Assembly: GCF_004217495.1 (NCBI RefSeq)
Contig: NZ_SHLC01000001.1
Coordinates: 1,984,001 to 2,048,000, forward strand
From: Microterricola gilva
GTDB taxonomy: Bacteria; Actinomycetota; Actinomycetes; Actinomycetales; Microbacteriaceae
Reading direction: 5' to 3'
Length of the DNA stretch: 64,000 bases
Below the pieces are notes generated by a model, which was not told the origin of the DNA, ran no database searches, and worked only from the letters and a program-made list of their open reading frames with translations. Made by a program: the position numbers and the translations under genes. Positions 21,386-31,200 of this stretch are shown piece by piece. How positions within the stretch are numbered: the first letter of the stretch is position 1; every line of letters starts with the position of its first letter.

Positions 21386-24300
21386 CTAGACCGAGAAGTA
21401 CTTGGCCTCCGGGTGGTGGAACACGAAGGCGTCGGTGGACTGCTCCGGGTGCAGCTGCAGCTCCTCGGAGAGCACCACTCCCATGCGCTCCGGCTTCAGC
21501 AGTTCGACGACCTTGCGCCGGTCCTCCATCTCGGGGCACGCCGGGTAGCCGAGCGAGAAGCGCGCACCGCGGTACTCGAGCTTGAACAGCCCGGCGACAT
21601 CCGTCGGGTCTTCCGCGCCGAGCCCGAGCTCATCGCGCACCCGGGAGTGCCAGTACTCCGCCAGTGCCTCCGTCAGCTGCATCGCGAGGCCATTGAGTTC
21701 GAGGTAGTCCCGGTACCGGTTCTCGGCGAAAAGTCGTGACGTGACTTCACTGACTCGCTGCCCTGCCGTCACCAACTGCACGGCAACGACGTCGACCTGC
21801 CCCGACTCCCTGGAGCGCACGAAGTCCGAGAGGCAGAGGTGCCGATCGCGCCGCTGCCGCGGGAACGTGAACCGCAGTCGCTCCGTTCCGACCGCGCCGC
21901 CCGAGCCGCCATCCGGCGCCAGCAGCCCGGCAACGCCGAGCGTTCCGGCAGGGTCGTCGCCGTGGTGCAGCACCACCATGTCGTTGCCCTCGGCGACGAC
22001 CGGGAAGTAGCCGTATGCGACGGATGCATCGAGCATGCCCTCCGCGAGGATCCGATCGAGCCAGTAGCGCAGCCGCGGCCGGCCCTCGGTGTCGACGAGC
22101 TCCTGGTAGCTGGCGCCGTCCTCGGCGCGGCTGGGCTTGAGCCCCCACTGGCCGAGGAAGGTGGCGCGCTCGTCGAGGAACGCCGAGTACTCGGCCAGCG
22201 CGATGCCCTTGACGATGCGGGTTCCCCAGAACGGTGGGACCGGAACGGGGTTGTCGCTGGCGACATCCGATCGGGCTGGCAGGTTCTCCGGTTCGGTCAC
22301 GATGAGTTGGCTCGGCCGGTGGATGCGCTTCTTCAGTGCGGGCAGCCCGACGCTGTCCGGGTCGGCGCCGCGGGCGATCGCGACGAGCGGCTCCATCAGG
22401 GCCAGACCCTCGAAGGCGTCGCGGGCGTAGCGCACGGTGCCGTCGAAGAGCGAGTCGAGGTCGTCCTCGACGTAACTGCGGGTGAGGGCTGCTCCGCCGA
22501 GAATGATCGGCCAGCGCTTGGCGAAGCCGCGATTCTGCAGCTCGAGCAGGTTCTCCTTCATGACGACGGTCGACTTCACGAGCAGGCCGCTCATGCCGAT
22601 GACGTCGGCGTCGTGCTCCTCCGCGGCCGCGATGAACTCGTTGATCGTCTGCTTGATGCCGATGTTCACGACCGTGTAGCCGTTGTTGGAGAGGATGATG
22701 TCGACGAGGTTCTTGCCGATGTCGTGCACGTCGCCGCGCACGGTGCCGATCACCATGGTGCCCTTGCCTGCGGCATCCGAGCGCTCCATGTGCGGCTCGA
22801 GCAGGGCGACGGCGTTCTTCATGACCTCGGCCGATTGCAGCACGAATGGCAGCTGCATCTCACCGGCGCCGAAGCGTTCGCCGACGACCTTCATGCCCTC
22901 GAGCAGGTGCAGGTTGATGATCTCGATCGCGCTGAGACCGCCGGAACGGGCCAGGTCGAGGTCGGCCTCGAGGCCCTTGGCCTCGCCGTCGATGATGCGG
23001 CGTTCCAGGCGCTCGCCCACCGGGAGAGCGGCGAGCTCTGCCGCCCGCTGGTCTTTGAGCGCCGCGGCATCCACGCCGGCGAAGAGGTCGAGCATCGTGG
23101 AGAGCGGGTCGTAGATCAGCGTGCCCTCCGCGTCGTACTCGCGGCGGTCCCAGACGAGGTCGAGCGCGACCTTGCGGCGGTCTTCCGGCACGGATGCCAG
23201 CGGCACGATCTTCGCGGCGTCGACGATCGCACTCGTGAGCCCGGCCTCGACGGCCTCGTGCAGGAACACGGAGTTGAGCACGGAGCGGGCGGCCGGGTTG
23301 AGACCGAACGAGACGTTGGAGACGCCGAGCGTCGTGTTGATGCCCGGGTACTTCGCGGTGATCTGGCGGATCGCCTCGATCGTCTCGATGGCGTCGCGCC
23401 GCGTCTCCTCCTGGCCCGTCGCGATGGGGAAGGTGAGGGCGTCGACGATGATGTCGTCGACGCGCATGCCCCACTCCTCCACGAGGGTGTCGACGAGGCG
23501 GGAGGCGATGGCGACCTTGGTCTCGGTCGTGCGGGCCTGCCCCTGCTCGTCGATGGTCAGCGCGATCACGGCTGCACCGTGCTCCTTGACGAGCGGCATG
23601 ATGCGGGCGAAGCGGCTGGTGCCGCCCTCGCCGTCCTCGAAGTTGACGGAGTTGACGACGGGGCGGCCGCCGATCAGCTCCAGGCCGGCCTGCAGCACGG
23701 CCGGCTCCGTGGAGTCGATGACGAGCGGCAGCGTCGACGCGCTGGCCAGGCGCGAGACGATCTGGCGCATGTCGTCTGCGCCGTCGCGGCCGACGTAGTC
23801 GGTGCAGACGTCGAGCAGGTTCGCCCCGTCGCGCACCTGGTTGCGCGCGATCTCGACGCAGTCGTCCCAGCGGCCGTCGAGCATGGCCTCGCGGAAGGCG
23901 CGGGAGCCGTTGGCGTTGGTGCGCTCACCGATCGCGAGGTACGAGCTCTCCTGCTCGAAGCTGACGTGCTGGTACAGGCTGGCGACGCCGGGGTCGCTCT
24001 CCAGTGTGCGCTCGGCCGGCGTCGCGCCCTGCAGCCGTTCGACGACGGCACGCATGTGGTCGGGCGTCGTGCCGCAGCACCCGCCGATCAGGCCGAGGCC
24101 GAACTCCTTGACGAACTGCTCGTGCGCCGTCGCGAGCTCGCCCGGGGTGAGCGGGTAGCTGGCGCCGTTCGTGCCGAGCACGGGCAGGCCGGCATTCGGC
24201 ATGCACATCACGGGAACGGTGGCGAACTTCGAGAGGTGGCGCAGGTGCTCGCTCATCTCGGCCGGGCCGGTCGCACAGTTCAGGCCGATGGCGTCGATGC

Positions 24301-25039
24301 CGAGCGGTTCGAGCGCGGTGAGCGCCGCGCCGATCTCGCTGCCCATCAGCATGGTTCCGGTCGTCTCGACCGTGACCTCGACGAAGATGGGCAGGCGGAT
24401 GCCGCTCGACGCGATTGCGGCGCGGCATCCGTTCACCGCCGACTTGGTCTGCAGCAGGTCTTGCGAGGTCTCGATCAGGAAGGCGTCAGCGCCACCGCGG
24501 ATCAGACCGAGCGCCTGTTCCGCGAAGGTGGCCTTGAGGTGCGCGTACGTGGTGTGGCCGAGGCTCGGCAGCTTGGTGCCAGGCCCCATCGAACCGAGCA
24601 CCCAGCGCAGCCGTCCGTCGCGGGCTTCCCAGGCCTCCGCCCGCTCGCGCGCGATTGCCGCGCCGGCGTGGGCGAGCTCCTCGATGCGGTCATCGATGTC
24701 GTAGTCGGAGAGGTTCGACCAGTTGGCGCCGAAGGTGTTCGTCTCGACGGCGTCAATGCCGGTCTCGAAGTAGGCGTCGTGGATGGCGCCGATCATGTCG
24801 GGCCGGCTGACGTTGAGGATCTCGTTGCAGCCCTCGAGCTGCCTGTAGTCCTCGAGCGTCGGCTCGTGCTCCTGCAGCATGGTGCCCATGGCACCGTCGG
24901 CGATCACGACCCGCGAGGCGAGCGCGTCGAGAAGTGCCTGCGCGCGGGCGGGGCGCACCGCCGCGGAGATGTCGGTGCCGGCCGGGTCGGTGCCCGTCGT
25001 GGGTGCGGAGGTGTCGATCGGTGCGGGCGCGTCAGTCAC
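21386..25039 (-). CDS. metH: cobalamin-dependent methionine synthase
   Basis: Transfers a methyl group from methyltetrahydrofolate to homocysteine by way of methylcobalamin, in the cytoplasm. All four modules are present in 1217 residues: homocysteine domain with zinc ligands (GLNCATG, GGCCGTTPDHM), pterin domain (AIGERTNANGSRAFREAML, about 355 on), B12 domain with DVHDIGKNLVDIILSNNGY, whose His coordinates cobalt, and the C-terminal reactivation domain (GYPACPEMEDRRKV). The GTG at 25039 is chosen because residues before it are not conserved; the ribosome binding site is weak. The enzyme needs B12, which fits with, but does not prove, a corrinoid role for the ECF importer nearby. No B12 riboswitch is seen in the 105-base divergent gap. 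Confidence 0.95.
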   Translation of the reverse strand: MTDAPAPIDTSAPTTGTDPAGTDISAAVRPARAQALLDALASRVVIADGAMGTMLQEHEPTLEDYRQLEGCNEILNVSRPDMIGAIHDAYFETGIDAVETNTFGANWSNLSDYDIDDRIEELAHAGAAIARERAEAWEARDGRLRWVLGSMGPGTKLPSLGHTTYAHLKATFAEQALGLIRGGADAFLIETSQDLLQTKSAVNGCRAAIASSGIRLPIFVEVTVETTGTMLMGSEIGAALTALEPLGIDAIGLNCATGPAEMSEHLRHLSKFATVPVMCMPNAGLPVLGTNGASYPLTPGELATAHEQFVKEFGLGLIGGCCGTTPDHMRAVVERLQGATPAERTLESDPGVASLYQHVSFEQESSYLAIGERTNANGSRAFREAMLDGRWDDCVEIARNQVRDGANLLDVCTDYVGRDGADDMRQIVSRLASASTLPLVIDSTEPAVLQAGLELIGGRPVVNSVNFEDGEGGTSRFARIMPLVKEHGAAVIALTIDEQGQARTTETKVAIASRLVDTLVEEWGMRVDDIIVDALTFPIATGQEETRRDAIETIEAIRQITAKYPGINTTLGVSNVSFGLNPAARSVLNSVFLHEAVEAGLTSAIVDAAKIVPLASVPEDRRKVALDLVWDRREYDAEGTLIYDPLSTMLDLFAGVDAAALKDQRAAELAALPVGERLERRIIDGEAKGLEADLDLARSGGLSAIEIINLHLLEGMKVVGERFGAGEMQLPFVLQSAEVMKNAVALLEPHMERSDAAGKGTMVIGTVRGDVHDIGKNLVDIILSNNGYTVVNIGIKQTINEFIAAAEEHDADVIGMSGLLVKSTVVMKENLLELQNRGFAKRWPIILGGAALTRSYVEDDLDSLFDGTVRYARDAFEGLALMEPLVAIARGADPDSVGLPALKKRIHRPSQLIVTEPENLPARSDVASDNPVPVPPFWGTRIVKGIALAEYSAFLDERATFLGQWGLKPSRAEDGASYQELVDTEGRPRLRYWLDRILAEGMLDASVAYGYFPVVAEGNDMVVLHHGDDPAGTLGVAGLLAPDGGSGGAVGTERLRFTFPRQRRDRHLCLSDFVRSRESGQVDVVAVQLVTAGQRVSEVTSRLFAENRYRDYLELNGLAMQLTEALAEYWHSRVRDELGLGAEDPTDVAGLFKLEYRGARFSLGYPACPEMEDRRKVVELLKPERMGVVLSEELQLHPEQSTDAFVFHHPEAKYFSV

Positions 25040-25109
25040 CCGCTCATCGTAGCGAGCAGATTCGGCTGCGGCGCCTGCATGACGCCCCGCTTCGGGGCGA
25101 GCGGCGCCC

Positions 25110-25138
25110 TTGCCACGCCGTGCAACGCGGTGTACTAA
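25110..25138 (+). promoter_or_regulatory. promoter of the DUF1622 gene
   Basis: TTGCCA, 17 bases, TACTAA. The -10 ends six bases before the ATG at 25145, so transcription should begin at or next to the start codon and the message would be leaderless, matching the lack of a ribosome binding site. Confidence 0.55.
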
Positions 25139-25144
25139 CAGAGC

Positions 25145-25546
25145 ATGGACTTCCACGCACTGATTGAGCTCATCGGCAGCATCATCGACATCGCCGGTGT
25201 CGCGGTGATCGTGATCGGCGCAATCGTGGCGACGGTGATCGCCCTGTACGGGATCGCCAAGCGCACCGGCCCGGTGTACGTGCCCTTCCGCCGCTCGCTC
25301 GGCCGCTCGATCCTGCTCGGGCTTGAGTTGCTCGTCGCCGCTGACATCATCAAGACGGTTGCCCTCACGCCGACGCTGCAGAACGTCGCCGTGCTCGGAG
25401 GCATCGTGCTCATCCGTACCTTCCTCAGCTTCTCCCTTGAACTGGAGATCACGGGGCGCTGGCCCTGGCAGAAGGCACCGGATGCCGCCGCGAAGAGCAC
25501 CGTCGGGTCCGCCGCGCCGACGACGCCCGCTCCGATCGCGGACTAG
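25145..25546 (+). CDS. DUF1622 membrane protein
   Basis: A 133-residue inner-membrane protein with three hydrophobic helices (about 8-40, 55-72 and 80-98). The conserved family block is FRRSLGRSILLGLELLVAAD followed by IIKTVALTPT and VLGGIVLIRTFLSFSLELEI. Function of the family is unknown. It is divergent from metH by 105 bases, has a well-formed promoter just before the ATG, and is followed by an inverted pair of the GGATGCC motif. Confidence 0.85.
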   Translation: MDFHALIELIGSIIDIAGVAVIVIGAIVATVIALYGIAKRTGPVYVPFRRSLGRSILLGLELLVAADIIKTVALTPTLQNVAVLGGIVLIRTFLSFSLELEITGRWPWQKAPDAAAKSTVGSAAPTTPAPIAD

Positions 25547-25551
25547 TTCCC

Positions 25552-25574
25552 GGATGCCGCCGAGCGCGGCATCC
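25552..25574 (+). terminator. terminator-like inverted pair of the GGATGCC motif
   Basis: GGATGCCGC (25552-25560) and GCGGCATCC (25566-25574) form a perfect 9-base stem with loop CGAGC, six bases after the DUF1622 stop. No T run follows. The rest of the gap to 25836 shows no gene. Confidence 0.65.
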
Positions 25575-25836
25575 CGTCACCCGAATGAGTCTCCCCCGAG
25601 CGGGGGGTGTCCCCCTTTATGCCGACTATCGCCGTTCACCGCGCGTTCATAGGCTTCGGAGCCAGAGGGCGGAATGCACACCCGGCCGCGGTCGCTTCAC
25701 ATCGCTGCACCGATCGAGGTCGGGCCGTGCACTCATTCCGCCCTTGTTCTGTGTCTCGTCGTCGCACCACAACGTCCGACGCGCAGGGCACGGAGCCAAC
25801 CGGGCTTGATCCAAGCCACAGAGAATCAGGAGCACG

Positions 25837-27339
<1,503 letters not shown>

Positions 27340-27397
27340 TCCGAGCGATCGGGTCTGAACCGATCCGATCCATCGTCACTCCGGTGACGTGAACACG

Positions 27398-27435
27398 CTC
27401 TGGGGCGTGTCGGCACTGGCCGGCACGCCCCAGAG
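27398..27435 (+). terminator. terminator hairpin after the subtilisin gene
   Basis: CTCTGGGGCGTGTCGG (27398-27413) pairs with CCGGCACGCCCCAGAG (27420-27435) over 16 bases with one G-T pair and a 6-base loop. A weak T-rich tail (TCGTCTGT) follows. Confidence 0.75.
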
Positions 27436-27508
27436 TCGTCTGTCCCCGCCTCGGCGGTGGAACCGGAGCCGCGACGGTCTCCACCAGACCGCCCGCTAGA
27501 GTGACCGC

Positions 27509-28657
27509 ATGTCACGACGACCACGAACGCGCCGCCGCTGGCCCTGGATCGCACTGGGCGGGATCGGGCTGGTGGCCGTGCTCGGGTTCGGCGTCGTCGT
27601 CTTCGGCGGCGCGCAGCTCCTGCTCACGCCGCATCACAACGCCTCGACAGCGGCCGGCGACGTGATCGCTCTCTCCGACGGTGAGATCACCCTCACGCGG
27701 ATGACCGCTACCGAACGCGTCGGCACCTACGGCCTCGTCTGGGAGACGGATGCCGGTACGGGCAGTGCGACAATCGGCCCGATCCTCGCCACGACGGGCG
27801 ACACCGTCATCCGCCCCATCTCGAACGTCGTCGGCGAGCTCAGCGCCGGCACCGCCGTGCAACTCAATCCCAACATCTTTGACGGCGATCCTCAGACAAG
27901 CCTCGGCATTCCGTTCACAAACGTGGCCATCGACGGCGAGCTCGGTCCGATGCCCGCCTGGCAGGTCGACGGCGACGGCTCCACCTGGGTGTTGTTCGTG
28001 CACGGCATTGACGGCATGCGTGAGAGCGGGCTCCGGCCACTGCCGACCCTCGTCGGCGCCGGTCTGCCGACGCTGCTGATCACCTATCGCAACGACGTCG
28101 ACGCCCCGCCGAGCCCGAGCGGCCTGATCTCGCTCGGCCAGACCGAGTGGAGGGACCTCGAGTCCGCGGCCGACTTCGCGCTGAGCCAGGGCGCCACCCA
28201 TTTCGTGCTGTACGGCGACTCGATGGGCGGCAGCATCGTCACCCGCTTCATGCACGAATCACCGCACGCGTCGAAGGTGCTCGGCATGGTGCTCGACGCG
28301 CCCGTCCTCAACTGGGCCGGCGTGCTGCAGGGCCAGGCCGACCGCTTCCACATGGGCTTCCTGGGCGGCGCGCTGCAGTCGGCGGTGTCCTGGCGCGGCG
28401 ACGTCGACCTCGACGAACTCGACGAGCTCGACCAGACGGGCCCATTCGAGCGGCTGCCGATCCTGCTGTTCCAAGGGCTCGCCGACCCGCTGGTTCCGCC
28501 GGCGGAGAGCGAGCGCTTCGCGGCGTCGCTGCCGAACGCGCGCTACGTGCCGGTTGCCGACGCCGGCCACATCCAGAGCTGGAACGTCGACCCCGCTGGC
28601 TATGAGAAGCAGCTCGGCGACTTCATCGGCCAGTTCTCGTCGCGTCGGCCTGGCTGA
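27509..28657 (+). CDS. membrane-anchored alpha/beta hydrolase
   Basis: Predicted serine hydrolase of 382 residues. An N-terminal basic segment (MSRRPRTRRRWPW) leads into one hydrophobic helix (about 14-38) that anchors the protein with its catalytic domain outside. The nucleophile elbow is GDSMGGS (Ser near residue 237), the acid is likely the Asp in GLADPLVPP, and the His is in DAGHIQSW. The first 160 residues after the anchor are beta-rich and not part of the core fold. Such proteins are common in actinobacteria and usually of unknown substrate. It is monocistronic after the subtilisin terminator. Confidence 0.8.
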   Translation: MSRRPRTRRRWPWIALGGIGLVAVLGFGVVVFGGAQLLLTPHHNASTAAGDVIALSDGEITLTRMTATERVGTYGLVWETDAGTGSATIGPILATTGDTVIRPISNVVGELSAGTAVQLNPNIFDGDPQTSLGIPFTNVAIDGELGPMPAWQVDGDGSTWVLFVHGIDGMRESGLRPLPTLVGAGLPTLLITYRNDVDAPPSPSGLISLGQTEWRDLESAADFALSQGATHFVLYGDSMGGSIVTRFMHESPHASKVLGMVLDAPVLNWAGVLQGQADRFHMGFLGGALQSAVSWRGDVDLDELDELDQTGPFERLPILLFQGLADPLVPPAESERFAASLPNARYVPVADAGHIQSWNVDPAGYEKQLGDFIGQFSSRRPG

Positions 28658-28701
28658 GCAGCTCCATCGGGCCGCACCATCGTGCGGAACCGCCAGAGCG
28701 C

Positions 28702-29076
28702 TCAGCCGACGTGCTGATCGAACAGGATGACGTTGCCATCCGGGTCACGCAGCATGAAGCTGCCTGGCCCGCTCGTCGTCTCGTCGACCTCGGCGAGGAA
28801 CTCGAGACCGTCGGCCTTGAACGCCTTCTGCAGGCTTCTGACATCCTCGAACTCGTCGAGGGGTTCGGCGTTCGGCGTCCACCCGGGATTGAAGGTGAGC
28901 AGGTTGCCCTCGAACATGCCCTGGAACAGGCCGATCGTCGTGACGCCGTTGCGGAGGATCAGCCAGTTCTCCGCCGGGTCACCCATGACGTGCTCGAAGC
29001 CGAGCGCCTCGTAGAATGCCCGTGAAGCGGCGAGGTCCGCGACGGTCAAGCTGACGGAGAATGCTCCGAGGTCCAT
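28702..29076 (-). CDS. VOC family (glyoxalase/bleomycin resistance-like) protein
   Basis: A 124-residue protein with the two repeats of the vicinal oxygen chelate fold: [20 protein letters not shown] at the start, [18 protein letters not shown] in the middle and [18 protein letters not shown] at the end. The metal ligands of glyoxalase I are not all obvious, so catalysis is uncertain. The ending DPDGN is the familiar family mark. It stands alone, convergent with the hydrolase gene and upstream of nothing on its strand. Confidence 0.85.
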   Translation of the reverse strand: MDLGAFSVSLTVADLAASRAFYEALGFEHVMGDPAENWLILRNGVTTIGLFQGMFEGNLLTFNPGWTPNAEPLDEFEDVRSLQKAFKADGLEFLAEVDETTSGPGSFMLRDPDGNVILFDQHVG

Positions 29077-29166
29077 GCTGCCCTGCTTTCTGTAGTGGGC
29101 GTCGACGCCCGCCTCACGCCCGACGATACGCCGCGGCGGTCGCTCGGCGAAAGGGCGGCACGCGGC

Positions 29167-31020
29167 TCATGGATCCCGACGTCGCGTGGAGCGCTCGGCG
29201 GCGATCAGCCGGTGCGCCGCATCGATCAGCGCGAGGTGGGTGAACGCCTGCGGGAAGTTGCCGAGGTGCTGCCCCGTCGATGCCTCGATCTCCTCCGCGT
29301 AGAGCAGGAGCGGCCCGGCGAAGCTCAACATCTTCTCGAACAGCGCTGAGGCGGCGTCGACCTCCCCGATTTCGGCGAGCGCCGACACGAGCCAGAAGGT
29401 GCAGATTGAGAACGTGCCCTCTTCACCACTCAAACCGTCCTCCGTGCGGTCGACGCGGTAGCGCAGCACCAGCCCCTGCTCCGTCAGCTCTTCCGCGATC
29501 GCCAGCACCGTCGCGCGCACCCGCGGATCGTCAGGGGGCAGGAGGCCCATGAGGGGCAGCAGGAGCAGCGATGCATCGAGTTCGGTTGTGTCATAGTGCT
29601 GGGTGAACACGCCCCGTGAGTCGACGCCGCGCGTGCAGATATCGGTCTTCAGCCGGTCGGCCGCGGCCTGCCAACGGTCGGCGCGGTCGCTGTCACCGCG
29701 TCCGCGTGCGATGCGGATGCCGCGATCGACCGCCACCCAACACATCACCTTGGATGCGACGAAGTGCTGCGGGGCGCCCCGCATCTCCCAGATCCCCTGA
29801 TCGGGCTCACCGCTCCGCTCGATCGCGGTATCGACAAGCATGCACAGTCTGGCCCAGATGCCGGGGGCGACCTGCCCGCCTCCCCGCAGGTGTTCCTCGA
29901 CGGCATCGAGCAGCATCCCCCACACATCGTGCTGATGCTGATCGAACGCCCCGTTGCCGGTTCGCACGGGACGCGAGTCCCTGTACCCGGAGAGATGGTC
30001 GAGCGTGTGCTCGGTCAGGTCCCGCTCCCCGCCGATGCCGTACATGATCTGCAGCGACCACGGTATGGCCGGATCCGCCTCGGAGACCGCGTCGATGATG
30101 AAGGCGAAGTACTCGAATGCCTCCCAGTCGAGGCCGAGGCTGTGCAGTGCCCGCAGCATGAACGCGGTGTCCCTGATCCACGTGAAGCGGTAGTCCCAGT
30201 TCCGCTGTCCTCCTGGCGTTTCCGGCAGGGACGTCGTCGCGGCCGCCATGATCGCCCCCGTCGGGGCGTAGCTCAGACCCTTGAGCGCGAGCGCGCTGCG
30301 CTCGATGTACGGGCGGTAGCGGTGGTCGGGGAAGGACGCCATGCTGATCCACCCCCGCCAGAACGATTCGGTGAAGCGCAACTGGCTGAGCGCCTCGTCC
30401 AGATCAGCCGTGATTTGGTCTCCCCAGCTCAGCGCGGCGAACGCCGACTCCCCGGCGGCGAGCGTCTGCCGGCCGTAGCTGCGCGCGCCCATCAGCCCCA
30501 ACGGGATGCTGCTGTTCAGTGTGAGCGTGATGTCGGCGGCCGTGACGGTCGTCCGGGTGAATCCGGGGCCGTCATACGCCCACTGTCCCTGCACACGGCC
30601 GTAGTCGAAGAGGGGGAAGCAGCTCAGGTCGAGCTCCACCCTCCCGTCGAAGCACGTCGCGATGCGGAGCAAGGTGTGCGCGGACATCGCGTCCCCCGGC
30701 GAGCGCCGCGATTCGCCACGACGCAGTTCGTCGACGGGGCCGAGCACGAGCACATCGGTCACCGTCAGCCATCCGGTCGCCGTGTGCCACGTCGTCTCGA
30801 GCGCCATCGTTCCTGGCAGATAGCGACGCTGTTGCGGCACCGCGGTGTTGGCCGGGGCGAAGCGAAAGCTCCCTGCCGCCCGGTCGAGAAGCGCGCCGAA
30901 GACACTGGGCGCATCGGGACGCGGGAGGCACAGCCACTCGACGGCCCCGTCCGGGGCGATCAGTGTGCTCACCTCGCAGTCGGAGAGGAATGCGTAGTCG
31001 GCGATCGGGGGAAAGGTCAT
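29167..31020 (-). CDS. glycoside hydrolase family 15 protein (glucoamylase/trehalase-like)
   Basis: Cytoplasmic GH15 enzyme of 617 residues; the family inverts alpha-glucosidic bonds in maltodextrins, isomaltose or trehalose. The N-terminal beta-sandwich (IADYAFLSDCEVSTLIAPDG, SVFGALLD) is followed by the alpha/alpha barrel with RNWDYRFTWIRDTAFMLRAL. Catalytic Glu candidates lie in GIWEMRG (about 412) and SGEEGTFSICTFWL (about 530). No signal peptide is present. I chose the ATG at 31020, with AGGGAG seven bases upstream; the ATG at 31026 is too close to it. It is divergent from the MalT-like regulator at 31201, which may control it. Confidence 0.9.
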   Translation of the reverse strand: MTFPPIADYAFLSDCEVSTLIAPDGAVEWLCLPRPDAPSVFGALLDRAAGSFRFAPANTAVPQQRRYLPGTMALETTWHTATGWLTVTDVLVLGPVDELRRGESRRSPGDAMSAHTLLRIATCFDGRVELDLSCFPLFDYGRVQGQWAYDGPGFTRTTVTAADITLTLNSSIPLGLMGARSYGRQTLAAGESAFAALSWGDQITADLDEALSQLRFTESFWRGWISMASFPDHRYRPYIERSALALKGLSYAPTGAIMAAATTSLPETPGGQRNWDYRFTWIRDTAFMLRALHSLGLDWEAFEYFAFIIDAVSEADPAIPWSLQIMYGIGGERDLTEHTLDHLSGYRDSRPVRTGNGAFDQHQHDVWGMLLDAVEEHLRGGGQVAPGIWARLCMLVDTAIERSGEPDQGIWEMRGAPQHFVASKVMCWVAVDRGIRIARGRGDSDRADRWQAAADRLKTDICTRGVDSRGVFTQHYDTTELDASLLLLPLMGLLPPDDPRVRATVLAIAEELTEQGLVLRYRVDRTEDGLSGEEGTFSICTFWLVSALAEIGEVDAASALFEKMLSFAGPLLLYAEEIEASTGQHLGNFPQAFTHLALIDAAHRLIAAERSTRRRDP

Positions 31021-31164
31021 GGGCATGCTCCCTGGTGCGAGGTGTCCGGCAGCTGTCGCGCGGCGAGGCCGGGCCTGCTGTGCAGGCTACGGCTGGCGCG
31101 TTCCGCTGTCCACCCCCGGCATCCGAACATCGGCGTAACACTTCCGCACACGCCTGCGCGACGG

Positions 31165-31194
31165 TTGAGGTGCGCGTATCGGCGGGCCTAGTAT
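31165..31194 (+). promoter_or_regulatory. promoter of the MalT-like regulator gene
   Basis: TTGAGG, 18 bases, TAGTAT. The -10 ends six bases before the GTG start at 31201, so the transcript is probably leaderless; no ribosome binding site is visible. Confidence 0.5.
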
Positions 31195-31200
31195 GCGATC

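Noticed and set aside
25040-25144. Cobalamin or SAM riboswitch before metH
   Set aside because: The gap is only 105 bases, contains no B12-box-like sequence, and holds just a CGCCCC/GGGGCG hairpin.
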